64,000 nucleotides of DNA from Paraescarpia echinospica. Its lineage: Eukaryota; Annelida; Polychaeta; Sabellida; Siboglinidae. A program made the position numbers and the translations under genes. The stretch is from assembly GCA_020002185.1 (NCBI GenBank), contig CM034533.1, positions 51,913,568 through 51,977,567 of the forward strand, written 5' to 3'. The notes beneath the pieces were generated by a model. That model was not told the origin of the DNA. It saw nothing but the letters and a program-made list of their open reading frames with translations, and made no database searches. Shown in pieces: positions 34,571 through 47,901 of the stretch. The stretch's first letter is position 1; every line of letters begins with the position of its first letter.

Positions 34571-35150
34571 ATATTATTAATACATATCTGATGGTAGCAT
34601 TATATTTCATTAATAGAATAATAATTTGTATTAATTTTCTTATCAAAAGAACGTATTAATGTACGTACAAAGGCACACACGAACGCACGCACGCACGCAC
34701 ACATATACATACCAACACAAGTATTGGCTATTCGTAAGACTTATTTTGTCTTCTACACCAAGTAGAAACCTTTCATTACCTGCAAACCATACTGATGATA
34801 ATAATTATGCCTTATAATAATAGTAATGAGTGAACTTGTAGAGCGCCATAAATGTAGACAAAAGTCCATTCAGAAGCGTTAAAATAGATTAATACATGAA
34901 TGTTAAAAGTAGCTAGTTAAATAAATGATAATAAAATTAATTAATTAAATAAATTGCTAAAACCGTGATGCATAATGCATAGGCTATAAGATTGTGTGGT
35001 AAAAGGATATAACATTAATTAAAACGTGATATAATGTGTGCATCATAAGATTTATTAATCGAGCTACTTTTTAACAGAAACAATGCCAATATTATAACTA
35101 ACACACGCACACATACTCATTTATATGTTAACGATATGTATATATATATA
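34571..35150. other. No gene; AT-rich with short ACGC and TA repeats
   Basis: Contains (ACGC)n near 34684-34700, ATTAATTA-rich stretches, and a (TA)n tract at the border of the next transposon. Confidence 0.4.
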
Positions 35151-37841
35151 TTAAGGTGGCAAATTTTTTTTTTAATCAACCATGCATATGGGCTAAAAAG
35201 ATGACGTTGGGTGAAAAACAACTGTGTTAACATTTCAGAGAAAACCATTGAGAGGAAATTACTTCTCAAAGCACCCAAAGTTTTTTGTAAAATCGCAATA
35301 TAAGGATAAATTTAAGGACACAATATCTCAAAATCTACTGAACCTATTTTACTATAATTATCACTGTGACCTATGAATCATATAAGTATCACCCTTAATA
35401 AAAATTAGCTCAATACATACCTTTTTAATGAAACAGATTTATTGCACTCCGGGATGAACATTTGAAATTTCCGGGCAGAGCATTTGTAATAAGGTAAACA
35501 TACACACAATCCCACCTATGAAAAGTGCATAGCAGAACAGCTGTTTTGCCTTATTAAAGATCCATCATCCTCGTTTTTGTAGCATGAGGCATCAGCCCAC
35601 GATGCGATTCAACGATTTGGAAGATGGGCTGGTGCTGCTCTTCGTCATCTGTGAGAGCCAGGTTGAAATCCTTCGCCAGTTTGACGGCTCTCTCTGCACA
35701 GTCGTTTACAACACGCAAAGCAAAGACAGTCTTCCTTGCGTTAAGATAGTATTGGCGGCTGGGCCACGTCTCATGCTTGCTGTTGAGAAAGCTGCGTTAA
35801 ATGTTGAAAGCAGTAAAGAAGTTGAGCGAACGTTCCGTTGCAAAATTGGCGAGGTGTACTTCACTGAAGGCGGCTACAATTGCTGCCTTCTCGTCTGCAG
35901 AGACACGGTCAGAGAAGAGCGCCAGAGAGATTAGGTCTTCACTGAGATACCAGAGATGGCCCCTCATCTTCATTGCTGCTGTCTGTGCAATCACACCATC
36001 CACTTCATCGAAGTTCTCCATGTCACGAAGGAGGCAGTTGATAGTGATAGGCGCACGTCTGCTGTTGGCTGCATCTACCCATGCTCTGATGTAGATGGTG
36101 ATCGTGAACAGGCAGATGCGCTGTAGAGCCAGTAGTTCGTGACTAGTAAGCTCAAACTGCTCACGGAAGGCGAATATCTTCAAACAGTAGATCCCTTTCG
36201 CCATTCAGCGATCACGGTGGTAGGCGCCTGGTGGGCTGAACTGGTGTCTCGAGTCACGTGCACCACCGAACAAGATGATGGCCAGCTGGATGAACTCGAG
36301 GTAGTCCTGTCGTGGGTGCTTATTGCTAAGTTGTTCTGTTAGGAACTCGCTTGCTGTAACTTTTTGCCTCTCCAGCCATTGCTTCTCTTGTGTAGTCAAG
36401 GCACACCCAGATTACCTAGTTGTCTCACTGTCCAGAGAGTTGTACTTTCTTTGATCAATGAATGGCCAGTTCTCCTTGAACCGACTGAAGAGCGGGATAG
36501 ACCGACCCTTCGACACAAAGAATAGTTCGATAACAGCAGCGGCATTGATCTCCAGTGTTGCTTGGTGTTATGTCAAAGCATAGTCCTGTCACGTGATCGC
36601 CAACGCCATCCCAATCCAGCAGAAACTGGACGACAGCTTTGCCCATCCGGTGCCAGATGAATTCATGGAATGCCGTGCAACTTCTCGACCCCTTTTCCCG
36701 ACACTACGATGGGCATGCGATTTGATTGTCCACCTTGCCTGTTAAATAATAGTTTTCCATCGAAATGTGCGACAAGATGTACATCCGGGCTGAAATTCTG
36801 TCTAATTGCCTGTGCGATGGCGACGCGGCCATCTCTACGTACTGTGTCGAGTGATGTTCTACACACAGCGAGTTTTGATACATCAACGCCAGCAGCCGTC
36901 AATGCAGGTATCACACTATGCATCGCATGACGTGATGTTGTTTGTTCTATCACATCTTCCGTTCACTTCGTTGATCTTGCAGAAACTTCACATCACGAGC
37001 AATGCGGATCAGTTGATCACACTCTGCATGTGCCACATCAAACAGTTCCAGCAAACTCAGTTTCCAGCTCAGCTTGCCTCTTACTGCGCCTGTGTTTGTC
37101 TTTCACCTACCGCATTGTTGCAGCTTGCAGGCAGCGTCAGCTTCTTCACTTTCAAGTCGTAGAAAACTCGCCGCAGAACTTCACCAAGTGTAGGCAGTTG
37201 GTTCAAGTTCTCGATACAAGGAAGCGGTTACCCAACTAACCACACGTTTGTTGCAGATCTAGTACGAAGCGGCGCATCCGACATGGCTACAGCAGCACCA
37301 GTGCAATGAACGACAACAGTTAATACTTACGCGACGATAAACAGAGCTTACTTTCAACAAATCTGCCTGCTTAAATTGTGGTGTGTAACTTGCTACATAA
37401 TACCAAATGGCCTAAGTGCAATATAACCAAATATTACGTGATTTACAATGAATGTAAATTATCTATATAATGTAGTCAATCATAATATAATCAATTATGA
37501 TGAATTAATGTGTTTTCTAAAATGAACAAAATCTTTCATTTTTCTAATTTTCACAATTGTAGGTGAGTTATAAAACCAGATTGATTGTTCTATCGTGTTG
37601 ACATAATTATTAGGAATAAAAATTAGAACACAGTAAAATTTAATTAAAATAGATTAAGTAGATATTTATATATCGCGTTTTAAAATGTGTCCCTATATCG
37701 TGCTTTTACAAAAACTTCGATTGCTTTGAGAGGTCTCTTCCTCTAAATGGATTTTTCTGACATTTTACCACAGTTGTTTTCTCACCCAACCTCACCTTTT
37801 TAGCCCATATGCATGTTTTTTTTTTTTATTCTCACCATATC
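35151..37841 (-). mobile_element. DNA transposon with inverted ends of about 130 bp
   Basis: 35151-35290 and the inverse of 37725-37841 align across their length, for example CATGCATATGGGCTAAAAA, GTTGGGTGA, AACAACTGTG and TCTCAAAGCA. The interior carries a degraded minus-strand transposase. Both ends abut TA microsatellite, which hides any target duplication. Superfamily not assigned. Confidence 0.7.
35797..36953 (-). pseudogene. Transposase relic, HFDGK / FDxTxSNTG type
   Basis: Reading down from 36953: IEQTTSRHAMHSVIPALTAA, VHLVAHFDGKLLFNRQGG, a motif NRMPIVVSGKGVEKLHGIP, then VVQFLLDWDGVGDHVTGLCFDITPSNTG near 36560, a region with WLERQKVTASEFL near 36380, and EFIQLAIILFGGARDS. The final frame (36204-35797) includes TSHELLALQRICLFTITIYI and LWYLSEDLISLALFSD. 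HFDGK and CFDxTxSNTG recur in a widespread but, to me, unnamed invertebrate transposase group, the Asp residues being likely catalytic. At least four frame breaks. The upstream part, 36954-37240, is non-coding or too decayed. Confidence 0.65.
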
Positions 37842-38310
37842 AAATATATATATATATATATATGATATGGTGAGAAAATGTACATATATCGCGCGAACAT
37901 GCATACAGTTTACGGTTGATGCGCCGCAGTGTGGTTGCTCCCGGACTCGGTGTAAAGTCCGGGAGCAGCGTGTAAAGTAGTCAAAAATTCATTGTTTTGA
38001 ATTTTATAAAGTGTTCGTGTATCTATATACTGAATTATGATATCCAAGGAATATAGGCGGAACATTTGCGAATCGTTCGTGCCGTGGATCTTCAGTTTTT
38101 ATCGACTTTTATATTGACTTTTACTCTTGAGGCGTGGCAGCTGTGATTAACCAAGCTTGACCGGAACCGGTTTGCAACCTACATTACCTGGACGTCTACG
38201 TTCAGTCTGCCAGCGACCGGTGAAGCTCGTAGTTATCCAGGACGTTTCTTCTCGGCCTACTACACTGCCCACAACCGCCTAGCCAACCGCGGACAACAAC
38301 AATACGGACG
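37842..38310. other. LINE 5' flank with inverted repeats
   Basis: No ORF of note. TTCTCACCATATCA (37829-37842) and its inverse (37863-37876) flank a (TA)n run. GCTCCCGGACT (37937-37947) pairs with AGTCCGGGAGC (37956-37966). Probably includes the 5' UTR of the following LINE. Confidence 0.45.
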
Positions 38311-40233
38311 CTGAACTTGTGCCGATCACCGACCAGGCGCGGGACATCAGCCGGAACGAGGCGTATTAGGCCAATAACCACGCTTGGGCCGTTGAATGCG
38401 AGACCTGGTATTTGTAAACAGCGCGGTGTCAACCAAGCAAATATCACCCAGGTAACACTTGAAAGCTGCAGTACGAAATCCATCGCCAGTCATTATACTC
38501 CAAATGTGGCTCTGATTAACGCTAGATCCCTACGCAATAAAGCGACGACTATAAGCGAATATATTATTGAGCATAAATGGGATGTGCTGGCAATCACAGA
38601 GACGTGGCTTAAGAAGAACGGAGACGATGCGATAATAGCCGAAGTAACCCCGCCCTGATATACACTCCAACATGTCGCTCGTGCTTCTGGTCGTGGCGGT
38701 GGGGTGGCAATTGTGCATCACGCGACATACAAAACAAAATTGCAACCGACGTTATCTTTAACAACCATTGAACTACTCCGTTTGCAGTTCGTCAACCCGC
38801 ATTGTATGAAATTCAACGGCATCAAGTAAGACATCCGGGTTAACATCGGACTTTTATATCGAACTCGAACACTTATTCAGCGAAGCGTCTATATCTGTCA
38901 TACCCACCATCATTGTTGGGGATTTCAATATCCACGTTGATAGCGAAAGTAAACCTGAACCTCTACGTGATCTTCTTGAGTTGTTCAACCAGACTCAACA
39001 TGTACTTTCACCTACGCACACTAGTGGTCATATCCTGGATCTTGTCGTCAGTAATAGTAACAACAACCTCATCTCTGCTGTCACAGTTCTTCCAGACTCA
39101 ATTTCTGATCATCATCGTATTGAAATTGCAGTAAATGCACTGGAGTCACCTTCTATGGTATCGACGACTGCAAAACGTAACTGTCAGGACACTGATAACT
39201 GTACACTGAGAGGCGAAATAAAATCTGTTTGTACCGATATGACATTGTGCTGTAAAGATATGCAAGTGGGTGGATTAATCGCTACGTACAGTACCAACTT
39301 AATGAAGTGTCTGGATAAACACGCTCCGTGTCGCACTGTACGCACACGAAACAACTTGACACACCCATGGTACGACGCAGACATTGACGATGCCCGTGAG
39401 AAGAAACGGAAATTGAAAATCTTTGGAGGAAAACCAAACTTGAAATTCATCGCCGGTTGTACGTCACGTCACGTGATGAATACAATGCCTTGATACTGGA
39501 GAGAAAAACATTATATTTTCAAGATCGTTTAGAAAGCGCTAACAACAACACTATGTTTCGTCTGGTGAGATCTCTTGGTGGTCACAATTCTCAGCTACAT
39601 CCGGAATTCAACTCGGCAGTGGAAGGATGCGAACTATTTTCGCATTTCTTTAGTGACAAAATCGATAAAATGTTGTCAAACTTACAACTTTGTACATCAA
39701 CTGATCTGGCTACATGTGATGAAAAGCAATGTTTCGCAGATCCTATACATGTCTTCCGTCCTACAACAGCCGAAGAAATCACAACAATTTTTGGTACCAT
39801 GAACAAAACTTGTGTGCTAGATCCTTTACATGCCAACCAGCTGAAAGACAATGCCTCCAGTCTTGTGTCCATTGTGACACTGATTACGAATGCATCTTTT
39901 GAAGATGCGGTCATGCCTACACTGCTTAAGCAGGCTATTGTACGTCCTTTGTTGAAGAATCCATCGCTTAACAAAGACGTCGTGAATAACTCTCGTCCAG
40001 TGAGCAATCTCACACATTTGTCTAAAGTAGTTGAGCAAATAATGGCTCTTAGAATATCCACACACGTCTCTGATCAGGGAATGAGTGACAGCTACCAATC
40101 GGCGTATCGAAAACACCATTCGACGGAAACGGCTTTACTACACGTTACCAATGCCATGAAATCAGTCATGGACAATAAACAAGGCATATCACTGGTTCTC
40201 ATCGATTTTAGTGCAGCTTTTGAGACAATTAAC
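38311..40233 (+). pseudogene. L2/CR1-like LINE, endonuclease and start of reverse transcriptase, cut by the assembly gap
   Basis: Endonuclease start NVALINARSLRNKATTI and WDVLAITETWL (38500-38620); stop at 38657; then RASGRGGGVAIVHH in another frame. SISDHHRIEIAVNALES near 39100 is the end of the domain. The linker frame shows HPWYDADIDDAREKKRKL near 39370. RT begins near 39780 with DPLHANQLKDN, SRPVSNLTHLSKVVEQIM near 40010, YQSAYRKHHSTETALLHV near 40100 and VLIDFSAAFETIN at 40200-40233, where the gap starts just after the first catalytic Asp. The wording of these blocks is typical of the L2/CR1 group. At least three frame breaks. Confidence 0.88.
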
Positions 40234-41233
40234 NNNNNNNNNNNNNNNNNNNNNNNNNNNNNNNNNNNNNNNNNNNNNNNNNNNNNNNNNNNNNNNNNNN
40301 NNNNNNNNNNNNNNNNNNNNNNNNNNNNNNNNNNNNNNNNNNNNNNNNNNNNNNNNNNNNNNNNNNNNNNNNNNNNNNNNNNNNNNNNNNNNNNNNNNNN
40401 NNNNNNNNNNNNNNNNNNNNNNNNNNNNNNNNNNNNNNNNNNNNNNNNNNNNNNNNNNNNNNNNNNNNNNNNNNNNNNNNNNNNNNNNNNNNNNNNNNNN
40501 NNNNNNNNNNNNNNNNNNNNNNNNNNNNNNNNNNNNNNNNNNNNNNNNNNNNNNNNNNNNNNNNNNNNNNNNNNNNNNNNNNNNNNNNNNNNNNNNNNNN
40601 NNNNNNNNNNNNNNNNNNNNNNNNNNNNNNNNNNNNNNNNNNNNNNNNNNNNNNNNNNNNNNNNNNNNNNNNNNNNNNNNNNNNNNNNNNNNNNNNNNNN
40701 NNNNNNNNNNNNNNNNNNNNNNNNNNNNNNNNNNNNNNNNNNNNNNNNNNNNNNNNNNNNNNNNNNNNNNNNNNNNNNNNNNNNNNNNNNNNNNNNNNNN
40801 NNNNNNNNNNNNNNNNNNNNNNNNNNNNNNNNNNNNNNNNNNNNNNNNNNNNNNNNNNNNNNNNNNNNNNNNNNNNNNNNNNNNNNNNNNNNNNNNNNNN
40901 NNNNNNNNNNNNNNNNNNNNNNNNNNNNNNNNNNNNNNNNNNNNNNNNNNNNNNNNNNNNNNNNNNNNNNNNNNNNNNNNNNNNNNNNNNNNNNNNNNNN
41001 NNNNNNNNNNNNNNNNNNNNNNNNNNNNNNNNNNNNNNNNNNNNNNNNNNNNNNNNNNNNNNNNNNNNNNNNNNNNNNNNNNNNNNNNNNNNNNNNNNNN
41101 NNNNNNNNNNNNNNNNNNNNNNNNNNNNNNNNNNNNNNNNNNNNNNNNNNNNNNNNNNNNNNNNNNNNNNNNNNNNNNNNNNNNNNNNNNNNNNNNNNNN
41201 NNNNNNNNNNNNNNNNNNNNNNNNNNNNNNNNN
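40234..41233. other. Assembly gap, exactly 1000 N
   Basis: A round size suggests a placeholder of unknown true length. It separates the LINE from the first unit of the EGF array, so the number of array units and the 5' exons of the main gene are unknown. Confidence 0.99.
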
Positions 41234-41945
41234 GAAAACATATTACTATTTAAAAAGGTGCTTCTTGAGTGCCACATTGAATATCGCAAATTTCGCTGCT
41301 GAAGCCATCAAGCTCTATCATGTAGTTTAACCAATATAGATATATTGTTTATTGATGGATGTGGGTGAAACATGCGTAGCCCTGTACCCCACTTACATAC
41401 GTGCTATATTTTGACTTACGTAAACATGTATGCTAAGCATTAATGGAAGATAAATTACCGTCTAATTACCACCAGTGTGTGACTTTTTTACGCAGTAGGA
41501 AAGCGCAGCTTAGGTTGCATTCCTTCATGTCATGTATTAATACTTATTTCCTGATTTGGCACGTTGTGTGAGTGCATGCGCGTGTGTAAATATATAATAT
41601 TGTCATTATAAATATAATATCAGGATATATATATATATGCATATATATATATATATATATATACATAATTATATATATATCACGTACATTGGGTATTACC
41701 GAATAATGCAATTACTAGTAATGTGTTAATTTTGGTTTTGTTGTTTCCTTGCATTTAGTATTAGTCTCAAAGACACTGGAAAGTATCAGATAAGCCGTGA
41801 ACTTGCTATTTCATAAAAGTAGTCAGTCAGTTCCTTTCAACGAACTACAGTATCTTAAATCCTAACTAATACGTATCGGAAGCACTGTTATACTATTTAA
41901 AGATGAATTTGGTTAAACTGTAAAGGAGTGTTAAATGTGTGACAG

Positions 41946-42059
41946 ATTACGATGACTGCAGCAGTAACCCATGTGTGAATGGTGCGACCTGTCAGGACGG
42001 AAGAGACAGCTACACATGCAACTGTGTGCCTGGCTACAACAGCACCAACTGTGAAAAAG
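41946..42059 (+). CDS. EGF-A exon, unit U1
   Basis: 114 nt, phase 1 at both ends (acceptor TGTGACAG, donor GTACAC). It encodes one EGF domain: DYDDC, C-S-S-N-P-C, C-V-N-G-A-T-C, C-Q-D-G-R-D-S-Y-T-C-N-C, then PGYNSTNC. Six cysteines in EGF spacing. The D-x-D-D-C start and C-x-D-x4-Y-x-C are the calcium-binding and Asp-hydroxylation signatures. C-x-S-x-P-C is a POGLUT O-glucose site, C-x4-T-C a POFUT1 O-fucose site, and NST an N-glycan sequon. All other EGF-A copies encode the same protein sequence as far as I compared. Confidence 0.95.
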
Positions 42060-42589
42060 GTACACTATGATTGAAACTGTCATATGTTTTCATGTTCCGT
42101 AAATTTTCAGTTACGGTTTTGCTCAATTACAATGCTCAATGCCTATGTATTTTAATTGATAATCTACTTGTTATGTATCTCTCTATTTTATTTCTCTATA
42201 TCCATGTGACATGGGCAATGTCACGTGATGCAAGTGGGATCATAAACTTTCGTAGCCCGTCACCACTTCTCCTACAATGGATGTGTAAATGCATCGTCGG
42301 GTTTTCTCTTTACTTACGCTGTACTGTGACGTCGACCAGGAGCTTCCGTCAATACTTCGTCAGTTTGTTTCACGTGGCTTTGATCATGTGACATGCCAGG
42401 CTATTCCAAGATATGTCCGCTGACAAATGTCAATTGAGTCGGCTGAAACAAACGAAAAATAAAAGAGTTTCTTTGAACGTAACAATAACAAGCCTAATCC
42501 ATTTTACAGATAGAGTGTAGCTGTGTTCTAGATGTTCAATAGATAGACACAGTGTGTTGTAAACGTTTTAGAGCCTCGTTGTTTTACAG

Positions 42590-42703
42590 AAATCGACGAG
42601 TGCAACAGCAACCCTTGCAAAAACGGTGCCACGTGCACTGACGAATTGAATGGCTACACGTGCAACTGCACGTCTGGATTCGAAGGAGACAACTGTGACA
42701 CTG
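42590..42703 (+). CDS. EGF-B exon, unit U1
   Basis: 114 nt, phase 1-1. It encodes EIDEC, C-N-S-N-P-C, C-K-N-G-A-T-C, C-T-D-E-L-N-G-Y-T-C-N-C, FEGDNCDT: a calcium-type EGF with O-glucose and O-fucose sites. U1 keeps Thr (ACG) before the third cysteine, unlike U2, U3, U4 and U6. The Cys-Asn-Cys-Thr run could be an N-glycan sequon. Confidence 0.95.
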
Positions 42704-44550
42704 GTCAGCATATGTGTTATTACTAGTCGCAAGAAAACATTCACTTTTGAAACGTCCTATCGGTATCTAAGCAATACATATGTGCACGATACGTGTTGCA
42801 ACTTCATCAGCCTATGCATATATGTATTTTGTATGTTAATGGTTTCCACTTAGACGGCTTACACCTCGGGCACCAAACTTTCATAGATTAATCTACTACC
42901 CCATGGGTGTAGCGTAACACCTTTATTGTTTATAAAACATGCATAAAGGTTTCTCCCACTTTATATGGTAAAGCCATTGTTTGGAACGTAAAACGTAATG
43001 CGCATGTAAAAGGTAAGTTAACAATGGCCGAACAATACTTCGAGAAACCGGCTCTTGTATCATGGATGCTTGGTACCATGTTTGTGAACGTAGATGCTGA
43101 CAAAATATGCTTACGACTACTTTCATGCCAGTACCACAGCAATGCGAGTAGTATTTAGCAATTCTACACTATCATGACTACCAGGTAGGCCATGTATATC
43201 AACTCCCCTGTCTCTCTGACCTTCGTCACGTTGAACATACAACGAGTATTGCAGCACATACGTGACGCTGTTGTCTACGTTTGACGTGAGCTGATAGCAT
43301 CGTGTATCTATGTTAGCGTATAATGATGTAACGATGCTGTGTGTTTTCTAATAATTGGTAAATATTGCTATCACAACTGTCACATATGAGCTACCAAGTT
43401 TTCCCGTTAGAGGACGTATTTTGTTGTTAATAATAATAATGCATTTATTATATAGCGGCTCATTTAAATAATTGTTCTCTAAGTTGCTAAACTATGTGTC
43501 ATCAAATCATACAAATTATTAATATTATATACAATGATTGTTTAATTAATTAAAATAAAAAAAAATAGTGCACAAATAAAAAGTAATATTAAAACTAATT
43601 ACAAATAATTAAGAACACATGATTAAATAAACAAATAATTATATTACACAGGTACTTATTTTCTCGGCATAACGTGCGGCACAGTGTGAATCCTCCACGG
43701 CTTCTGCGTGGCATGTCGTCAGCATGACCAGCCCCGCAGAGTCCGGTGTCTCTCTCAAAACTGTCTCGCATAGTCATGTTAGGGCGACTCTAAGTAAATT
43801 AAAACATTTGAAATCACAACGATAAGTATCAGTAGCTAAATAAGAAAACATAAATTACTATTTAAAAAGGTGCTTCTTGAGTGCCATATTGAATATCGCA
43901 AATTTCGTTGCTGAAGCCATCAAGCTCTATAATGTAGTTTAACTAATATATATATATTGTTTATTGATAGATGTGGGTGAAACATTTGCAGAGCTGTACC
44001 CCACTTACATACGTGCTATATTTTGATTTACATTAACGTGTAAACATGTATGCTAAGCATCAATGGAAGATAAATTACCATCTAATTATCATCAATGTGT
44101 GACAACATTTTTTCACGCAGTAGGAAAGCACAAGTTAGGTTGCATTCCATCATGTCATATATTAGTACTTATTTCCTGATTTGGCACATTGTGTGAGTGC
44201 ATGAGTGTGTGTAAATATATAATGTTGTCATTATAAATATATCAGGATATATATCTTTATGCATATGTATATATATATATATATCACGTACATTGGGTAT
44301 TATAGGATAATGCAATTAATGCGTTAATTTTTGTTTTGTTGTTTCCTTGCATTTAATGTTTAGTATTTGTCTCAAAGAGAATGTTAAGTATCAGATAAGC
44401 CGTGAACTTGCTATTTCATAAAAGTAGTCAGTCAGTTCCTTTCAACAAACTACAGTATCTTAAATCCTAACCAATATGTATCGGAAGCACTGTTATACTA
44501 TTTAAAGATGAATTTGGTTAAACTGTAAAGGAGTGTTAAATGTGTGACAG

Positions 44551-44664
44551 ATTACGATGACTGCAGCAGTAACCCATGTGTGAATGGTGCGACCTGTCAG
44601 GACGGAAGAGACAGCTACACATGCAACTGTGTGCCTGGCTACAACAGCACCAACTGTGAAAAAG
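44551..44664 (+). CDS. EGF-A exon, unit U2
   Basis: Same 114-nt exon as U1 EGF-A; splice sites intact. Confidence 0.95.
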
Positions 44665-45187
44665 GTACACTATGATTGAAACTGTCATATGTTTTCATGT
44701 TCCGTAAATTTTCAGTTACGGTTTTGTTCAATTACAATGCCTATGTATTTTAATTGATAATCTACTTGTTATGTATATCTCTATTTTATTTCTCTATATC
44801 CATGTGACATGGGCAACCTCACATGATACAAGTGGGATCATAAACTTTCGTAGCCCGTCACCACTTCTCCTTCAATGGATGTGTAAATGCATCGTCGGGT
44901 TTTCTCTTTACTTACGCTGTACTGTGACGTTGACCAGGAGCTTCCGTCAATACTTCGTCAGTTTGTTTCACATGGCTTTGATCATGTGACATGCCAGGCT
45001 ATTCCAAGATATGTCCGCTGACAAATGTCAATTGAGTTGGCTGAAACAAACAAAAAATAAAAGAGTTTCTTTGAACGTAACAATAACAAGCCTAATCCAT
45101 TTTACAGATAGAGTGTAGCTGTGTTCTAGATGTTCAATAGATAGACACAGTGTGTTGTAAACGTTTTAGAGCCTCGTTGTTTTACAG

Positions 45188-45301
45188 AAATCGACGAGTG
45201 CAACAGCAACCCTTGCAAAAACGGTGCCATGTGCACTGACGAATTGAATGGCTACACGTGCAACTGCACGTCTGGATTCGAAGGAGACAACTGTGACACT
45301 G
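45188..45301 (+). CDS. EGF-B exon, unit U2, Thr-to-Met variant
   Basis: Reads C-K-N-G-A-M-C: ATG replaces ACG before the third cysteine. Ends NCDT like U1. Confidence 0.95.
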
Positions 45302-47141
45302 GTCAGCATATGTGTTATTACTAGTCGCAAGAAAACATTCACTTTTGAAACGTCCTATCGGTATCTAAGCAATACATATGTGCACGATACGTGTTGCAAC
45401 TTCATCAGCCTATGCATATATGTATTTTGTATGTTAATGGTTTCCACTTAGACGGCTTACACCTCGGGCACCAAACTTTCATAGATTAATCTACTACCCC
45501 ATGGGTGTAGCGTAACACCTTTATTGTTGATAAAACATGCATAAAGGTTTCTCGCACTTTATATGGTAAAGCCATTGTTTGGAACGTAAAACGTAATGCG
45601 CATGTAAAAGGTAAGTTAACAATGGCCGAACAATACTTCGAGAAACCGGCCCTTGCATCATGGATGCTTGGTACCTTGTTTGTGAACGTAGATGCTGACC
45701 AAATAGGCTTACGACTACTTTCATGCCAGTACCACAGCAATGCGAGTAGTATTTAGCAATTCTACACTATCATGACTACCAGGTAGGCCATGTATATCAA
45801 CTCCCCTGTCTCTCTGACCTTCGTCACGTTGAACATACAACGAGTATTGCAGCACATACGTGACGCTGTTGTCTACGTTTGACGTGAGCTGATAGCATCG
45901 TGTATCTATGTTAGCGTATAATGATGTAACGATGCTGTGTGTTTTCTAATAATTGGTAAATATTGCTATCACAACTGTCACATATGAGCTACCAAGTTTT
46001 CCCGTTAGAGGACGTATTTTGTTGTTAATAATAATAATGCATTTATTATATAGCGGCTCATTTAAATAATTGTTCTCTAAGTTGCTAAACTATGTGTCAT
46101 CAAATCATACAAATTATTAATATTATATACAATGATTGTTTAATTAATTAAAATTTAAAAAAATAGTGCACAAATAAAAAGTAATATTAAAACTAATTAC
46201 AAATAATTAAGAACACATGATTAAATAAACAAATAATTATATTACACAGGTACTTATTTTCTCGGCATAACGTGTGGCACAGTGTGAATCCTCCACGGCT
46301 TCTGCGTGGCATGTCGTCAGCATGACCAGCCCCGCAGAGTCCGGTGTCTCTCTCAAAACTATCTCGCATAGTCATGTTAGGGCGACTCTAAGTAAATTAA
46401 AACATTTGAAATCACAACGATAAGTATCAGTAGCTAAATAAGAAAACATAAATTACTATTTAAAAAGGTGCTTCTTGAGTGCCATATTGAATATCGCAAA
46501 TTTCGTTGCTGAAGCCATCAAGCTCTATAATGTAGTTTAACTAATATATATATATTGTTTATTGATAGATGTGGGTGAAACATTTGCAGAGCTGTACCCC
46601 ACTTACATACGTGCTATATTTTGATTTACATTAACGTGTAAACATGTATGCTAAGCATCAATGGAAGATAAATTACCATCTAATTATCATCAATGTGTGA
46701 CAACATTTTTTCACGCAGTAGGAAAGCACAAGTTAGGTTGCATTCCATCATGTCATATATTAGTACTTATTTCCTGATTTGGCACATTGTGTGAGTGCAT
46801 GAGTGTGTGTAAATATATAATGTCATTATAAATATATCAGGATATATATCTTTATGCATATGTATATATATATATCACGTACATTGGGTATTATAGGATA
46901 ATGCAATTAATGCGTTAATTTTTGTTTTGTTGTTTCCTTGCATTTAATGTTTAGTATTTGTCTCAAAGAGAATGTTAAGTATCAGATAAGCCGTGAACTT
47001 GCTATTTCATAAAAGTAGTCAGTCAGTTCCTTTCAACAAACTACAGTATCTTAAATCCTAACCAATATGTATCGGAAGCACTGTTATACTATTTAAAGAT
47101 GAATTTGGTTAAACTGTAAAGGAGTGTTAAATGTGTGACAG

Positions 47142-47255
47142 ATTACGATGACTGCAGCAGTAACCCATGTGTGAATGGTGCGACCTGTCAGGACGGAAGA
47201 GACAGCTACACATGCAACTGTGTGCCTGGCTACAACAGCACCAACTGTGAAAAAG
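47142..47255 (+). CDS. EGF-A exon, unit U3
   Basis: Unchanged 114-nt exon. Confidence 0.95.
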
Positions 47256-47787
47256 GTACACTATGATTGAAACTGTCATATGTTTTCATGTTCCGTAAAT
47301 TTTCAGTTACGGTTTTGCTCAATTACAATGCTCAATGCCTATGTATTTTAATTGATAATCTACTTGTTATGTATCTCTCTATTTTATTTCTCTATATCCA
47401 TGTGACATGGGCAACGTCACGTGATACAAGTGGGATCATAAACTTTCGTAGCCCGTCACCACTTCTCCTTCAATGGATGTGTAAATGCATCATCGGGTTT
47501 TCTCTTTACTTACGCTGTACTGTGACGTCGACCAGGAGCTTCCATCAATACTTCGTCAGTTTGTTTCACGTGGCGTTGATCATGTGACATGCCAGGCTAT
47601 TCCAAGATATGTCTGCTGACAAATGTCATTTGAGTCGGCTGAAACAAACGAAAAATAAAATCGAGTTTCTTTGAACCTAACAATAGTAAGCCTAATCCAT
47701 TTTGCAGTTACAGTGTAGCTGTGTTCTAGATGTTCAATAGATAGACACAGTGTGTTGTAAACGTTTTAGAGGTTCGTTGTTTTACAG

Positions 47788-47901
47788 AAATCGACGAGTG
47801 CAACAGCAACCCTTGCAAAAACGGTGCCATGTGCACTGACGAATTGAATGGCTACACGTGCAACTGCACGTCTGGATTCGAAGGAGACAACTGTGAAACT
47901 G
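47788..47901 (+). CDS. EGF-B exon, unit U3, Met variant
   Basis: C-K-N-G-A-M-C and ending NCET rather than NCDT. Confidence 0.95.

Larger units (their letters stand above)
41243..43854 (+). repeat. EGF array unit U1 (2612 bp)
   Basis: First unit after the gap; boundary set at TTACTATTTAAAAAGGTG. It differs from U2-U5 in its left third (ACATGCGTAGCCCTGTACC instead of ACATTTGCAGAGCTGTACC, and longer TA runs), a version shared with U6. Confidence 0.9.
43855..46452 (+). repeat. EGF array unit U2 (2598 bp)
   Basis: Same boundary motif. It has an intermediate sequence: left part like U3-U5, right part closer to U1 (for example TATCGGTATCTAAGCAATAC). Confidence 0.93.
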
